Shown: positions 1-11,470 of the stretch, piece by piece | Numbering within the stretch: position 1 is the first letter of the stretch | Layout: every line of letters starts with the position of its first letter | Assembly (NCBI RefSeq): GCF_020497125.1 | Contig: NC_059072.1 | Coordinates: 306,422,781-306,486,780 of the forward strand | Length of the DNA stretch: 64,000 nt | Reading direction: 5' to 3' | Origin: Mauremys mutica | Lineage: Eukaryota; Chordata; Testudines; Geoemydidae | Notes under the pieces: generated by a model | What the model was told of the DNA's origin: nothing | Database searches by the model: none | The model's input: only the letters and a program-made list of their open reading frames with translations | Made by a program: the position numbers and the translations under genes

Positions 1-1224
1 TGTCCTTGTTGAACCTTATCAGGTTTCTTTTGGCCCAATCCTCTAATTTGTCTAGGTCCCTCTGTATCCTATCCCAACCCTCCAGCATATCTACCACTCC
101 TCCCTGTTTAGTGTCATCTGCAAACTTGCTGAGAGTGCAGTCCGTGCCATCCTCCAGTTCATTAATGAAGATATTGGACAAAACCGGCCCCAGGACTGAC
201 CCTTGGGGCACTCCGCTTGAAACCGGCTGCCAACTAGACATGGAGCTGTTGATCACTACCTGTTGAGCCCGACGATCTAGCCAGCTTTCTATCCACCTTA
301 TAGTCCATTCATCCAGCCCATACTTCTTTAACTTGCCAGCAAGAATACTGTGGGAGACCTTATCAAAAACTTTGCTAAAGTCAAAGAATAACACATCCAC
401 TGCTTTCCCCTCATCCACAGACCCAGTTGTCTCCTCATAGAAGGCAATTAGGTTAGTCAGGCATGACTTGCCCTTGGTGAATCCATGCTGACTGTTCCTG
501 ATCACTTTCCTCTCCTCTAAGTGCTTCAGAATTGATTCCTTGAGGACCTGCTCCATGATTTTTCCAGGTTTCAGAGTAGCAGCCATGTTAGTTTGATTTT
601 TCCAGTCATCTGGGACCTCCTCTGATCACCATGAGTTTTCAAAGATAATGGCCAATGGCTCTGCAACCACATCCACCAACCCCTTTAGCACTCTCGGATG
701 CAGCGCATCCGGCCCTATGGACTTGTGCTCGTCCAGTTTTTCTAAATAGTCCCAAACAACTTCTTTCTCCACGGAGGGCTGGTCACCTTCTCCCCATACT
801 GTGCTGCCCAGTGCAGCGGTCTGGGAGCTGACTTTTTTTGTGAAGATAGAGGCAAAAAAATCATTGAGTACATTAGCTTTTTCCACATCCTCTGTCCCTA
901 GGTTGCTTCCCTCATTCAGTAAGGGGCCCACACTTTCCTTGACTTTCTGCTTGTTGCTAACATACCTGAAGAAACCCTTCTTGTTAATCTTAACATCTCT
1001 TGCTAGCTGCAACTCCAAGTGTGATTTGGCCTTCCTGATTTCACTCCTGCATGCCTGAGCAATATTTTTATACTCCTCCTGGGCATTTGTCCAATCTTCC
1101 ACTTCTTGTAAGCTTCTTTTTTGCATTTAAGATCAGCAAGGATTTCACTGTTAAGCCAAGCTGGTCGCCTGCCATATTTACTATTCTTTCTACACATCGG
1201 GATGATTTTTTCCTGCAACCTCAA
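1..1224 (-). pseudogene. CR1 ORF2 reverse transcriptase, broken
   Basis: This is the remains of the reverse transcriptase that copies CR1 RNA at a nicked target. An open stretch on the minus strand at 626-1126 covers the pre-RT region and ends ALHPRVLKG...FENSW. It is stopped by a TGA just below 626, where the family usually has arginine, which fits CpG decay of CGA. The frame then continues through LDFSK-like and [10 protein letters not shown] (about 180-210) to the catalytic FADDT (about 113-127). The two aspartates are present. A frameshift near 1120 separates the upstream piece (1003-1224). About 30 codons of the fingers are missing at 568-597, where a foreign fragment sits. The copy is dead. 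Confidence 0.9.
568..597 (+). repeat. Short foreign fragment inside the CR1 RT
   Basis: The stretch beginning GTTTCAGAGTAGCAGCC does not code for CR1. It closely matches the complement of the end of the Penelope-like repeat at 4378-4415 in this window. It lies between two copies of TTTTTCCAG (561-567 and 596-604), which in an intact CR1 would be separated by roughly 85 bp of RT sequence that is absent here. It looks like a patch inserted during break repair or template switching. Confidence 0.6.
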
Positions 1225-1240
1225 TAAGGATTCTTTAAAA

Positions 1241-1610
1241 TACAGCCAGCTCTATTTTTCTATTGTTCTTTGATTTAATTTCCCTGGGCAGTCGTTTATA
1301 AAACCATTATTGGCTTTAGTCCTTTATTAGCTGCTTCTTATTTTCTTCTTCAATACATTTGAAAAATGCATTTTAATCATAATGGGCCAAATTCCTTCTT
1401 GATGTAATTCCACTGAAGCCAATTTAGTTAAATCAAGGATGAGTTTGTCCTGGTGCTTTTAAAATACTCCAGCCTCCAATACCCTTTATTTTTAATGTTG
1501 TAGTTCCACCCACTTGATCCTGCTCACTGGTTGCCAAACATTGGAGTCTGGATTGTGTGTTTTTTTCCTACCTAGGAACTTAAATACTATAGTAATGGGG
1601 TAGGGGGGAG
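1241..1610. other. No recognisable feature
   Basis: AT-rich sequence between two repeats. I see no open frame, repeat end or regulatory element that I can name. Confidence 0.5.
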
Positions 1611-1611
1611 G

Positions 1612-1828
1612 GTGTCACATGAGTGCTTCCCAAATATTTATGGAATTATCCTCACAATCCTCCTGTGAGATAGTGAAGTACTGTCCTCATTTTTTTACAG
1701 ATAAGATGAGCCACAATGTGATTTGCCCAACCCAGAAAAAAATTCTCCGGCACAGCCAAGAATTTGATTGAAATCTCCTGGGTTCCAGATCAGGGACTTA
1801 ACCACCAGATCATTCTATCTCCCCCTTG
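1612..1828 (-). mobile_element. MIR-like tRNA-derived SINE, antisense
   Basis: Read on the minus strand it has a tRNA-like head with a degenerate B box near 1775-1800 (complement of CCTGGGTTCCAGATC). A body follows with the exon-like phrase GCTCATCTTATCTGTAAAAA near 1690-1712. The tail points to 1612. This is the layout of the ancient CORE-SINE/MIR superfamily. It is strongly diverged and shows no clear target duplication. Confidence 0.6.
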
Positions 1829-1829
1829 T

Positions 1830-2330
1830 TTACTGACTTGGGAAAAGAGTTCATAAACATATGAACTAATGCTTAGATATATGAATGTAAGAATGAGTGT
1901 ATAGTATCAACATTTTTAAGGGACTCAGTGAGGAGAATACCTTTTGGGGAACTAATACAATCTATTAAGTAGTCTGACTACAGATACACTCTACTTTGCA
2001 AAGCCCAGTAAAATTATTTGGTTTTATACAAAACTAAAATTAATATCTTAGTTATACTGTATTGCCCTAATTTCAAAAGGGCATATCTGTGCCAATGCAC
2101 CACACCCAAGAATGTATGCATGCAAATCAGGTGTACAATTACCACACACATTTTGCATAAATAAAACAGGATCTTTGAAATGTGTTCCCTTCTAAACTAA
2201 GGATACAATATTTCAATAATATTGGTGCAGGGCATGTGTCTTCACAAAAGATGATGTGGCAGGTTAAGTCTACATAGACTGAAACCCTGGTAGTTCATGC
2301 AAATCTAACAAATAGAGATTTTTAGTTTAG
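1830..2330. other. No recognisable feature
   Basis: AT-rich, stop-rich sequence with no repeat end or motif I can identify. Confidence 0.5.
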
Positions 2331-3890
2331 TTCATTTGATAATGGGTATTGTTGGTTGTCCTTCAAGTTTGCAGATGATCATGACATCACTGATTGGTTT
2401 GGTTTCTGTGACCACGTGAGTTGCTGATCAGGCCAATTTGAGCATTGAACTGTCTGTGGCACACTGAACAAGACATGCCATTGTGGGTTACTTGATTAAT
2501 AGCAGGCATGCTGTGGTTGTGAGATTTACACTGCTGGCACTCCTGCTCTGCCTCAGTAGTTCTCCTCTGCTCATAGACTGCAGCCAGTATGGATGAGACT
2601 TCACCAGGTTAGAACAATCATGAGTGAGATTTTCCCAAAACTCTGGGTCAGTGTTGACACACCCCAAAGATAACTTGAATGAGTCTTTGCAGCATTTATT
2701 CTGGCCTCCCTGAGAGTGCTTTCCCTATTTTAGCTCACCATAAAATATCTTCTTTGGCAGTCGCTCATCTGACATACTGGTGACATGACCTACCCATCTC
2801 ATCTGTGATTTCTTCAACATAGTATGGATGCTTGGAATACCTGCCCATATGAGAACCTCAGTTTCTGGAACTTTGTCTTGCCATCTTATCTTCATCAGTT
2901 TCCTTAGACAGCCCATGTGAAAGTGATTCAGCTTCATAACATGGTGTCTGTACATTGTCCAGGTTTTGGCATGAAAAAGTTGGCAACATGATGGCTCTGT
3001 AGACTTTCAATTTTGTTTGTTGACTAATGCCTCTGTGCTCCCACACATTTACATATAGTCTGCCAAAAGCCACACTTGCTTTGGTAATTCTGGCGTTGGT
3101 TTCATCATTGATGTGAACTGCACGTGACAGTGTACTGCCAAAGTAGGTGAACTTGTCCACTGCCTGGAGGGTTTGGCCATTCACTGTGATAGCAGGCTTT
3201 CCTGATGCAGATTGGTATGTCACTTCTGTCTTCTTGATGTGGATTACGAAACCAAAATTGTCACAAGCTGAAGAGAAATAGTCCATACTCTGATGGCATT
3301 CAAGGAACAGTCATCAGCAAACAGAAGACCACAGTCACTTCCTGTACTTTCATCTTGCCTGTAGTCTCAGGTTGAAAAGCTTGCCATCAGTCCGGTATCT
3401 GATGCCAATCCCGGTGTCACAGTCACAAAAGGCATTTGTAAGCATGACAGAAAACATCATTCCAAAGAGGGTTGGGGCCAACACACAGCCCTGCTTGACT
3501 CCACTGATGATGGGGAATGGTTAAGAGGATTCACCGTCGTTCATAATGCAAGCGAGCATGCCTTCATGGAATTGCTGAACCATTGCAATGAATTTCTCCA
3601 GGCAACCACATTTTGCCATGATCTTCCAAAGGCCCTCCCAACTGACTATCAAATGCTTTTTTCAAGTCAATGAAAGTCATATAAAGGTTGGAGTTCTGTT
3701 CCTGGAATTTCTCCTCAAGTTGACAAGCTGCAAAATACCATGTCTAAGGTCCCATGTCCTTTCCTGAAGCCATACTGACTCAGACAGGAGCCCTTGTTCA
3801 GTGTGTCCCAGAATTCTGGCAAAAATGTTGCCGGATATTGACAACAAGGAGATGTCCCGACAGTTGTTGCAGGATTGAAAAGAAATAACA
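2330..3890 (-). mobile_element. RTE-like non-LTR retrotransposon fragment, antisense
   Basis: The minus strand carries, in order, the QYGFRKGHGT fingers motif (about 3750-3790), the LTKAFD-type palm region (near 3660), the FADDC catalytic box (3310-3321), and a long thumb with TKLKVYRAIMLPT (about 2985-3020) and the GHVTSMSDERLPKK region (2740-2790). This order and wording match vertebrate RTE-type elements whose proteins are often mislabelled 'craniofacial development protein 2-like'. The endonuclease half is missing, so the copy is 5'-truncated. The clade name is from memory and should be read as RTE-like. Confidence 0.75.
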
Positions 3891-3897
3891 AGAGCAA
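2725..3897 (-). pseudogene. RTE-like reverse transcriptase, multiply frameshifted
   Basis: Three overlapping open pieces (3715-3897, 2858-3286 and 2725-2955) cover successive parts of one reverse transcriptase, so at least three frameshifts or stops have occurred. FADD at 3310-3321 is intact although it lies outside the longest open frames. The piece 2858-3286 begins just after the active site and includes KKTEV, VDKFTYFGSTLSR and the start of the thumb. The 3' reading continues past 2725 as a degenerate GGQ-rich tail to about 2640. No intact start or full-length protein remains. Confidence 0.78.
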
Positions 3898-3899
3898 GG

Positions 3900-4262
3900 A
3901 AAGAGATTTGGAACCATAACCCTCATTTCCCCCATAACTGTTTGTTTAGAGAAATTTAAATAATTTTTAAGTTCTTCTCAAAGGAGAAGGGAGAGGCTTT
4001 TGTGTATACGTTTGGGAAAGATGGTTCAGACAACATTCCTGTAATCCAGCCAAACTCCAACTGAAAGTCCTTGTTACTAGAGCTGAAATAACTGGAGAGC
4101 AGGTCTAGGGACTGAGCCTTAGATATGATGTGGGCACAGTAGTGCAGTGAAAGACACCACAGAGTCTGCAGTTGCAGTGATCTTCCCCATTATCCAGTGA
4201 AATCACTGAGAACTGGGCTAAGTGGCAGCATATGGCATTGCAGAGGTAGTAGCAAGCAGTAG
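3900..4262. other. No recognisable feature
   Basis: Unassigned sequence between the RTE-like LINE and a short insertion. I see no supported gene. Confidence 0.5.
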
Positions 4263-4287
4263 CACTTATAACAGACTTATAACAGAG

Positions 4288-4415
4288 CATGCATCCAATG
4301 AAGTGGGTTTTAGCTCACGAAAGCTTATGCCCAAATAAATTTGTTAGTCTCTAAGGTGCCACAGGTACTCCTTGTTCTTTTTGCTGATACAGACTAACAC
4401 GGCTACCACTCTGAA
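4288..4415 (-). mobile_element. Short Penelope-like terminal repeat insertion
   Basis: A 128-bp insertion lies between perfect 13-bp direct repeats ACTTATAACAGAG (4275-4287 and 4416-4428). The left one is preceded by a further partial copy at 4264-4274. On the plus strand it holds GAAAGCTTATGC at 4319-4330 and ends GACTAACACGGCTACC near 4392-4407. Both are hallmarks of a very abundant chelonian short repeat that I attribute to Penelope-like elements. The same family occurs at 32011-32227. A hammerhead-like core remnant covers about 4292-4332 but has lost the conserved CUGANGA. Confidence 0.8.
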
Positions 4416-4611
4416 ACTTATAACAGAGGTAGAGATAGCAACACCAAGTGGCAGCAGAGAGCAGGAGGTGTGGCAGAGGTGGCAGCAACAGCAGAGGCAT
4501 TACTCAATTGCTCCTCCTTTTCAGGGGTGGGAGGTGAACTCACAGGAATGCACCCCTGAATTTAGAGACTTTGCTGACCCTGGACAACCAGCTGTGAGTG
4601 AGGTGCACCCT

Positions 4612-4795
4612 GTGCTTAATCTGTGCCAGGGCTGAGCCCCAACACTTCTAGGCTTGGCAGCTCCTAGCATCAGCACCTCTGGGTTTGCTGCATCAGTTAT
4701 GAATATAAAATAATTACTTGACTCCCAGCACCTAATTGCTTGAGCTCCGGCACCTCTTTCATTACCTCAGTTAAGCCGAGTACAGGGAATGCAGA
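4612..4795. repeat. Probable interspersed repeat of uncertain class
   Basis: Contains internal partial repetitions of phrases such as GCACCTCTGGG and CTCCGGCACCTC. It resembles a chelonian interspersed sequence I have seen before, but I cannot define termini or a target duplication. Confidence 0.35.
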
Positions 4796-4799
4796 GTGG

Positions 4800-6540
4800 G
4801 GTGTTCAAGGGACATTCATCCATCAGACTTTGACACCGTAAGGTGGGAAACAGACAAAGGACACTGCCCAACACACTGTTGAGATGTTTGCCTATAATTT
4901 ATATGCTTTTGAATCATTGCTGTGGTGTCCTCCCAAACTAATGCTGGATTCCTCTCTGTTTTTAATAAAAGTTTTCTTTTGTTATAGACTAACTCATTGC
5001 TTACAAGTGGGGAAGTACTGCCTCATAGAGGCACCCTGGATGGTGTGTAGTTTTCCCAGATTACTGGGTGGGGATTTGAGCCAGTTCTGTTTTGCAATGT
5101 TCAGAGGAACACCTAGCTGTTGAACCTATCCCTTCTTGTTGCTGACACCACCTAGCAGAAAGGTTACACATGTAAGCTGATGGTTTGACTCAGCAGAAAT
5201 AAAACAGTAATAATCAGCAGGAGCAAAAACATATTGCCATAAGCAAAAACATACAGAACAAACAGACCTCCAAACCTGGACTTTGCCTTCCTGAGGCTCT
5301 CTCCTGCTATCTCTCCAGCAGCCCCTTTCTTCTGTTGCTTTGCAACGGGAGCGGAAAGTGAAGTTATTCCTTTGTGTGCTTGGTAACAGGTAGAGTCTCC
5401 ACACCCTATCCTATAAAAACAGAAGACAAGATGGAATGACATCTAGGTGACATCAAGGCCAGCTCTGCTATCACAGGAAATCAATCATATGGGATACTCC
5501 CACTGTCTTAGTCTCTGGTGCTCTTCCTTGGTAACAAAGATCTAGTGTGCTGTGTTGCTGTCCCTTTTTGTTCCCTACCTGCAAAAAAAGTTTTGATGAT
5601 TAAAAGAAAATAGAAACCTTCCTGTCTTCAGTGTTGCCATCACAATAAGGCAACACAAATCTATGAAAACTAGTGTTGAGGTTTTTAAGGCTAAGAAGTA
5701 ATTCTCCATTTCCCTGGTGACGAGTTAGTTGACTTGCTGCGAGGGAACTAAATAAAGCAAGATTTGCAATTTCTAGGCATCTTGCAAGTGACAGAACTGA
5801 TAGTGTGCCACACAGTGGGGGTTAGAGGAGAGATAAACAGTCAACAAAGTGACAGAAAAACAAGCAACGTGACATCCATCCTAGATCAGTTTGAAATTAA
5901 TTACACCCAAGTCCCTTTTGCTTTTGTGCACTTGTAATTCCAGTTGTTTTACATAAGCATCATTCAGTTGCTGTAGACATGATTGTTCTTGCAAGTAACA
6001 AGACTGCGTCCCTGTGGCTCTATATTAATGTAATTTCAACTTCCTACTACTAGAGACAAAGGTGTATACTCAAAATAATTCATGAATTTTTTGCAAATAA
6101 AATACTCCCTTGAAACCTTTGTTCTACTGTGTTACTCAAAGCATAATCCAACTCCGAAAGTAGAAGATCTGATGGAAAACACATAGGATATTTCCCTAAA
6201 TATGCAAATAACATACTTTTAAAAAGATTGGCCAAAAGCTAACCTTACGCAAGATGGGCTATCTACCATTCATAAGCCTGCAGCAGAACAGCTACCTAAG
6301 ATCCACAGAAGACAAAAATAATAGCTAGGTTGTTGGGCCTAATTGCATGGTGTAATAACAGATATTAATTCATCTGTTAAGGCTGTTAAGACTCTGTATA
6401 CAATCATAAAAGCCTCACTATTGGGAGCTCAAGGACAGAAATAGCTAATAGGAATTTTGAGAGAAGCATTCACCAGAAGCATATTACAAGAAGTATTTTC
6501 CTTGTAGGTATTTTCTCTTGCAAGGGTTTTGACTAGAGAT
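4800..6540. other. No recognisable gene
   Basis: About 1.7 kb without a supported feature. Short open frames of 79-92 codons at 4884-5442 overlap each other on both strands and show no family resemblance. Confidence 0.5.
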
Positions 6541-6544
6541 AAAT

Positions 6545-8790
6545 TGTCTGGATTCTTCTTCAAGTAGCATCCCTATGGGTGCTCTACTTCAGGTGTGAAT
6601 GTGTCTTTGATGGGAGATTTTAGGTAGCAATACCCATTCAGCCTACACATGCGGTCTTCTCTTCCTCATGCTCTGCACTGTGGCTATGTAGAGCCGCACA
6701 GGCAAATTGCTCTCAGTTTCTTCTCAACCACCTCGGCCTGAGATGGAGTCTCAGCAGTATACGAGTTGAGCATACCTCAACTGTAGGGTTTTTTCCTTCA
6801 TAGCTTTACTTAGTTAGTTGTAGTAATAGTAGTTAGTAGTAGTAAAACAATAAATACATACTTTTTGGTTTTTTTGTAAGGACTATTGTCCTATTTTTTT
6901 TCCCTGTAGGAACTTTAGATTGCTAGGAGGGTATGCCCATCTTGCTGGGTTTTAAACATTGCCTTTCATGCTGGAAGGCTATCCTGGTGAGTAATGGGCA
7001 CTCAGGGTGCATCTGTTGCCTTGGGGAATCACATATCCCCCCCAAAGTGTAATTTTTGCCTGGCATTAAAACTGAGATCCAGAAATAACTAGATTAAATT
7101 GCATCTTCTTATCAGGGAGAGCTCCCTCCATCCAGCTTCTGATCCATGCCAGGGCGCCCTACCATACACTGGTCTCTGATCAAGTCAAGCACCTCAACCA
7201 CTTTGATGCAATACTCCTCTAAAGCTTCTAAGATGAAAACTCAGGAAACTGTCAAAAAGACTCTAGGAAATGAAGCGTGTGTTGCCCAGGTAGGGAATCT
7301 ACCTCAAAGAAACCCTAGTTGCCAATTGAAACAACTACTTCAGCACCTACTGGTTCTCAATTCAGTACATATCAGACTGCAAGTTTCTCAGGTACTGCAG
7401 AATCTAAGGGTTCTGATACTGTCTGGGGATTGAGACAACAAGGAGAAGAAGACTACCTCTTCTAAGTCAGTAATGGTACAATCAGCCAGGCTCTCATTAC
7501 CTACCATTTTGGTACTGCAGAAGACCAGACTGTCATCTCACAATCACTTCTCGGTGTTGAAAAAGTCTTTGGTACTGTCTGCTCCCTCTGCCACAATCAC
7601 CTCTGCTCAGGCTGCCACCTTGGTACCAACTACCATGTCAGTACTGCAGCAGTTTAGATTTTTACAAGACCTCATGATGACAGATGCCTGACTCCTCTTT
7701 GTGTGGTACCAATCTGTTTTCGGTACTGAGGATCTCTAGATTACATGAAATGCATCAGTTCCAATGGAATCACTACCTTTTTCTACCAGTGTTCCACTTC
7801 TACAGAGTGCATTGAAGATGATGGTGGGGATTTCTCAAATTTCAGTTCAGGGCTCCCCTCCTCACTATCAGAGGGGTATTTTCCTGGAGACTTCTTGGAA
7901 GATAGAACATATTAAAGAAAGACACCTTCAGACTCTATCCTGGTGGTATGAGCACTCTTGGATGCCCCCACCTATATTGTATGAGCCACCCCAGTGACTA
8001 TACTAGGATACGTGGGCAGCATACCGCCATAATTTATTTAGGACCCCTAGCATTACTCATTGCCAAAATGGGGGTAGGCAGTCCTCCCTCGCACCACCCA
8101 GGAGGCCTGAACCACAAGAAGAGATTTGCAAGGAGCTGAAGGCAAGAGTGTACAAAGAGGTCACCCTACTAACCAAAATGTCTTATTCATCCCTAGATGA
8201 AACAGTCATGCCTCCTCCACCATCCCTGGCTGACAACTTCAAACAGTTCCAGGACCTTGTTAAAAAGATAGCAGACTCCATAAAAGTACCACTTGAGGAA
8301 GTTAAGGAGTCACTACATAAACTGCTAGTTACTCTGCAAACAGCGTCTCTCCCAAATTGTGCTACCTATTAATGAAGCTCAGCTGGATTCTGCAAAAGTA
8401 ATCCGGCATACTCCAGCGACAATACCACCCACCTGTAAAAGGGCTGATAAGAAATATTATGTTTCATCTAAAGATTCTGTTTTTTCATCCCTCTCCCAAA
8501 CTCCCTAGTTGTTGAGGTTGCAAATGAACGTTGAAGGTAGCACCATACTAAATCAATGCCATACAACAAAGATCAGAAGCATCTTGATGTATTTGGTCGG
8601 AGACTCTGCAGTTTAGAATTGCCAACTTTCAGACATTAATGGTGAAATACAATGACACCAACTATTCAAAGTTCAGTAAGTTTATTGAGCATTTACCATC
8701 AGAGTCTAGGAACCAATTTCAGGCAGTTACTACAGAGGGTCAGCTTCTTGCCAGAACATCCCTGAAGACCTCTCTGCAATCAGGTAAGTA
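6545..8790 (+). mobile_element. DIRS retrotransposon, 5' end and gag region, decayed
   Basis: The start, CTTCTTCAAGTAGCATCC (about 6554-6571), corresponds to the terminal repeat seen at the other DIRS copies at 32930 and 44985. It is followed by a leader with a TAGT-rich run (6808-6850), and then by a long region in which GGTACTG recurs many times, as in DIRS gag genes. Homology to gag stops at about 8778. No RT, RNase H or recombinase follows, so the copy is 3'-truncated. Confidence 0.7.
7140..8790 (+). pseudogene. DIRS gag-like protein, heavily broken
   Basis: The product would be the DIRS ORF1 protein, thought to bind element RNA. Five short open pieces (7146-7433, 7473-7691, 7764-7997, 7948-8139 and 8148-8372) lie in shifting frames. 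The last parts are the most telling. The stretch PPTCKRADKKYYVSSK (about 8426-8475) matches the PTAKRIERKYFVPSKG of the copy at 46.8 kb. Around 8615-8770 one frame reads RIANFQTLMVKYN...LPSESRNQFQAV, the conserved helical block of this family. Many stops and frameshifts make it a pseudogene older than the copy at 45-48.8 kb. Confidence 0.7.
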
Positions 8791-9436
8791 CAATGCCATT
8801 GTGGCCACATGAAGAGGACTCCCCCCACCCAATCGCTGCCTGCCTGATTAGGGAAAAAAGGTATAAACAATGGGACACCCTTACCCTGGGTGCAATTGTC
8901 CCCACCCCTAAGTGTTGTTTTGGTGGTTTTTGCCTCTTGTGAAATCTGAATAGAGTTTCATCTGAATTTATGTACATGTAGCATACCAAAATGTGATTTT
9001 TTTTGCATTAGCAGTTTATCACCTCTGTGAACATTGTGTTTCTTCTTGCAGTAAATACAGCATTGCCTGTGCTCTGAAGTTTGGGAGGAACCAACATGCA
9101 ATGAAAGAAAGACTGATGTATAAATGAAGCATGCACATAACCAGCTGAAGCATAGCTGGAGTTTGGGGAGAAAAAAAAAAGAATCACATCAGAGTGACAC
9201 TCCAGTAAAAGTTGCATGTAAAAGGCACTGCTCAAACACTGAATTTTCTGTTAAGTGCTTCTGATCTTATGTAGCATACCACACCACATGGCATGACAAT
9301 ATGCAGACAACAATCATGAATCATAAAAGGAGCAATCACTTTTGAGTGAGAGTTGAACATCCTAGTTCAACTTACTCCTGCTTTTGTTGGTCCTTCATGG
9401 TATATGTGTGAGAAGCACCTCAGACTTTATTCTGTA
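8790..9436. other. No recognisable feature
   Basis: Unassigned. It includes a poly-A run at 9171-9180 without an adjacent retroposon structure that I can define. Confidence 0.5.
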
Positions 9437-9610
9437 CCCCATTATTATTTATATTTGTATTACAGTAGCATTTAGAGCCTCACTGAGATTGGCGCCCCAA
9501 TCTGTGGGGCATTGTACAAAGCCATATCAAGTCATAGTTCTTGCTCCAAAGGACTAACAATCTAAACAAACAAGCTAGATAAAGTACATATTACACCCAC
9601 CTCAGATGTG
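9437..9610. repeat. Old amniote interspersed repeat, copy 1
   Basis: Begins with a TATTATTATT-type lead and continues GTATTACAGTAGCATTTAGAGCC, then a GGGCATTGTACAAAG phrase. A second copy in the same orientation is at 15393-15510 (CACTGCAGTAGCATGTAGAGGCC...GGGGCCCCGTTGTGC). The family is widespread in turtles, crocodilians and birds. I cannot name its class. Confidence 0.55.
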
Positions 9611-9765
9611 AAACTGAGGGAGACTTTCTGAAACATCCAAGGAAGGAAGGAAGGTCTAATTGAACCCACCTTTACTGCATCCCAGTATAGCGCATCAGCC
9701 ACATACCTATCCTTTGCCTTGTGAGAAAGGCCCCCTACATTTCCACAAATGACAATCTTTTCACT

Positions 9766-10030
9766 GAGACAAGGTAGGTGAGGTAATATCTTTTAATGGC
9801 TCAACTTCTGCTGGTAAGAAGACAAGCTTTTGAGCTACACAGAGCTTGTCTTCTTCAGGTCTGGGAAAGATACTTTTCCTAGGTACCTTTCAGACCTGAA
9901 GAACAGCTCTCTGTAAGCTCAGAAGCTTGTCTCATTCACCAACAGAAGATGGTCCAATAAAAGATATTTACCTCACCTACATTTTCTCTCTGATATCCTG
10001 TGACTAACTTGGCTATAACAACACTGCAAA
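9766..10030. mobile_element. Inverted-repeat Penelope-like insertion, older
   Basis: Two diverged arms face each other. The left arm (about 9774-9860) reads AGGTGAGGTAATATC and later AGACAAGCTTTTGAGC. The right arm (about 9890-9980) reads back GAAGAACAGCTC, AGAAGCTTGTCTC and GATATTTACCTCACC. The far right end, CTAACTTGGCTATAACAACACTGCA, is the 3'-type end of this family. The arrangement of a full and an inverted partial copy matches the young insertion at 32 kb. Each arm contains a degenerate hammerhead-like core (CTGAAGA at 9896-9902 on the plus strand). Confidence 0.65.
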
Positions 10031-11068
10031 CAGTCTTTCTATGTGAGTAAAAGGAAATTTGTCCTATCACCCGTGTTTTTTAGGCTGAAATATCACTGAA
10101 TACTTTGTGAAATCCTTCAATGGCCATGTCAGATATCAAGATGCCAGTAGTAAGTTTTGTTTTTTGTCATTCTTACTAAAACTGTCATTGTCGCATTCAC
10201 ATTGGGGATTTTGATTCTCATTCTCAGCATTCAGGATATTTTCACACTCATATTTGAGTTTCACATTCATTATAGATTCCTAAGAAAAACTAGAATTGAA
10301 CACACTTCCACCACACATCTACTTTTACAGCACTTTTTAGTTTGTAGGCACTGTTTGCATCAGCTGTTTCATAGGGAAAATATAATTGGGTTTTTGACTC
10401 CCCCCACCAAAGTTTCATGGTTTACCTCACACTCTGGGTGTTGTTTATACTACAGAAACTGACCACAACTGACATCAAGGCCCTAGTCCTGCACCACTAA
10501 AATCAATGAAATCCATGGGATTTTTCTCATAGAGTTCAATAGGCACCATGTGTCAAACATGGAACTCCCTCTCTGCTACTGACCTTAGTTAGTGTTGAAG
10601 CCATGATGTTAAACATGGCAGTTCCTGCAGTGTAAATAGGACCTTACACATATATTATTGATGTAGTCAACGCTACAGCACAACTATCGTAAACTATTCA
10701 GATAATAATGAAACTGCAATTCACGAATAAAACAAAGTCACACCATTCCCTTGTGCTCAACTCCAGGCTATGGAATGAAAGGAAATTGAGTGTGCAGAAA
10801 GAAATGCCCAAACACTTGCACTCCTGCAGTATTGTCAATCACGTAGTTCAGCAGTTCACAACCTCAATCAAAGACAATGCTAAATATCCATGAACCTTTC
10901 CTGGAGAAGTCCTGTCATAGTTTCTTTACTAAGAGCACAGAACATGAATAGACATTTAGGGCAGGATTTTCAAAGTGCTCAGCACTACACTTCAATGAGA
11001 ACAGAGGGAAGCCAATGCTGAACACTTTTGCCCATTGACTTGAAAAGGAGCCAAGCTAGGCCAGTGCT
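10031..11068. other. No gene; traces of old repeats
   Basis: The part around 10470-10560 (CCTAGTCCTGCACCACTAAAATC) and 10962-11045 (TTTTCAAAGTGCTCAGC) resembles old amniote repeats whose halves are self-complementary. The boundaries are not definable. The 101-codon open frame at 10157-10462 has no supporting features. Confidence 0.4.
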
Positions 11069-11470
11069 GAGGAGGGTCGAGCTGATAGGTTTGTTTTTTT
11101 TCCTGAAGAAACAGTTGTTGGAAAATGCCTATTCATCAAAACCAAAGTTTTTTGCAGGAAAGGGTCAGTTTCAATGAGTTTTCTGTTTAGAAAAAGATTT
11201 AAAAAACTATTGAAATATCTTGTTTTGAAAGGTTTAGGCTCTTTTTGTTGTTGTTCAAAATTATTTTTTGTTTCTTAATTAAAGTTAGTTTATAGTAAAA
11301 ATATAAAAAGAAGAAAAAAGATTGAAATCTAAACAAAGATTTTTGAAATGATCAATATTAAGCATTTTGGGTTTTTTTCAGATTTTTGGTTTAAATTTTT
11401 TTTTTTTTAAGATTTCAAATTTTTGGTCCAAGTTGGAATGGGAAAACTGTTTCCCATCCATCTCTAATGC
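11069..11470. repeat. AT-rich old interspersed repeat, tentative
   Basis: T- and A-rich sequence with repeated TTTTTGG and GAAA phrases, starting near GTCGAGCTGATAGG. Similar low-complexity blocks occur at about 41150-41520 and 58375-58510. I regard them as diverged copies of one old repeat, with low certainty. Confidence 0.3.

Larger units (their letters stand above)
1..1240 (-). mobile_element. CR1 LINE fragment, antisense, cut by the window edge
   Basis: The minus strand encodes the middle of a CR1 ORF2 protein from about 1240 down to base 1. It starts with the region before the reverse transcriptase (RRPAWLN near 1170) and runs into the palm. CR1 is the dominant non-LTR retrotransposon of sauropsids. 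The 5' part with the endonuclease is missing, as expected for a 5'-truncated copy, and the 3' end lies outside the window. Family assignment rests on the protein motifs and is firm; the subfamily is not known. Confidence 0.93.

Noticed and set aside
10157..10462. 101-codon frame with hydrophobic N-terminus
   Set aside because: AT-rich chance frame without family resemblance.
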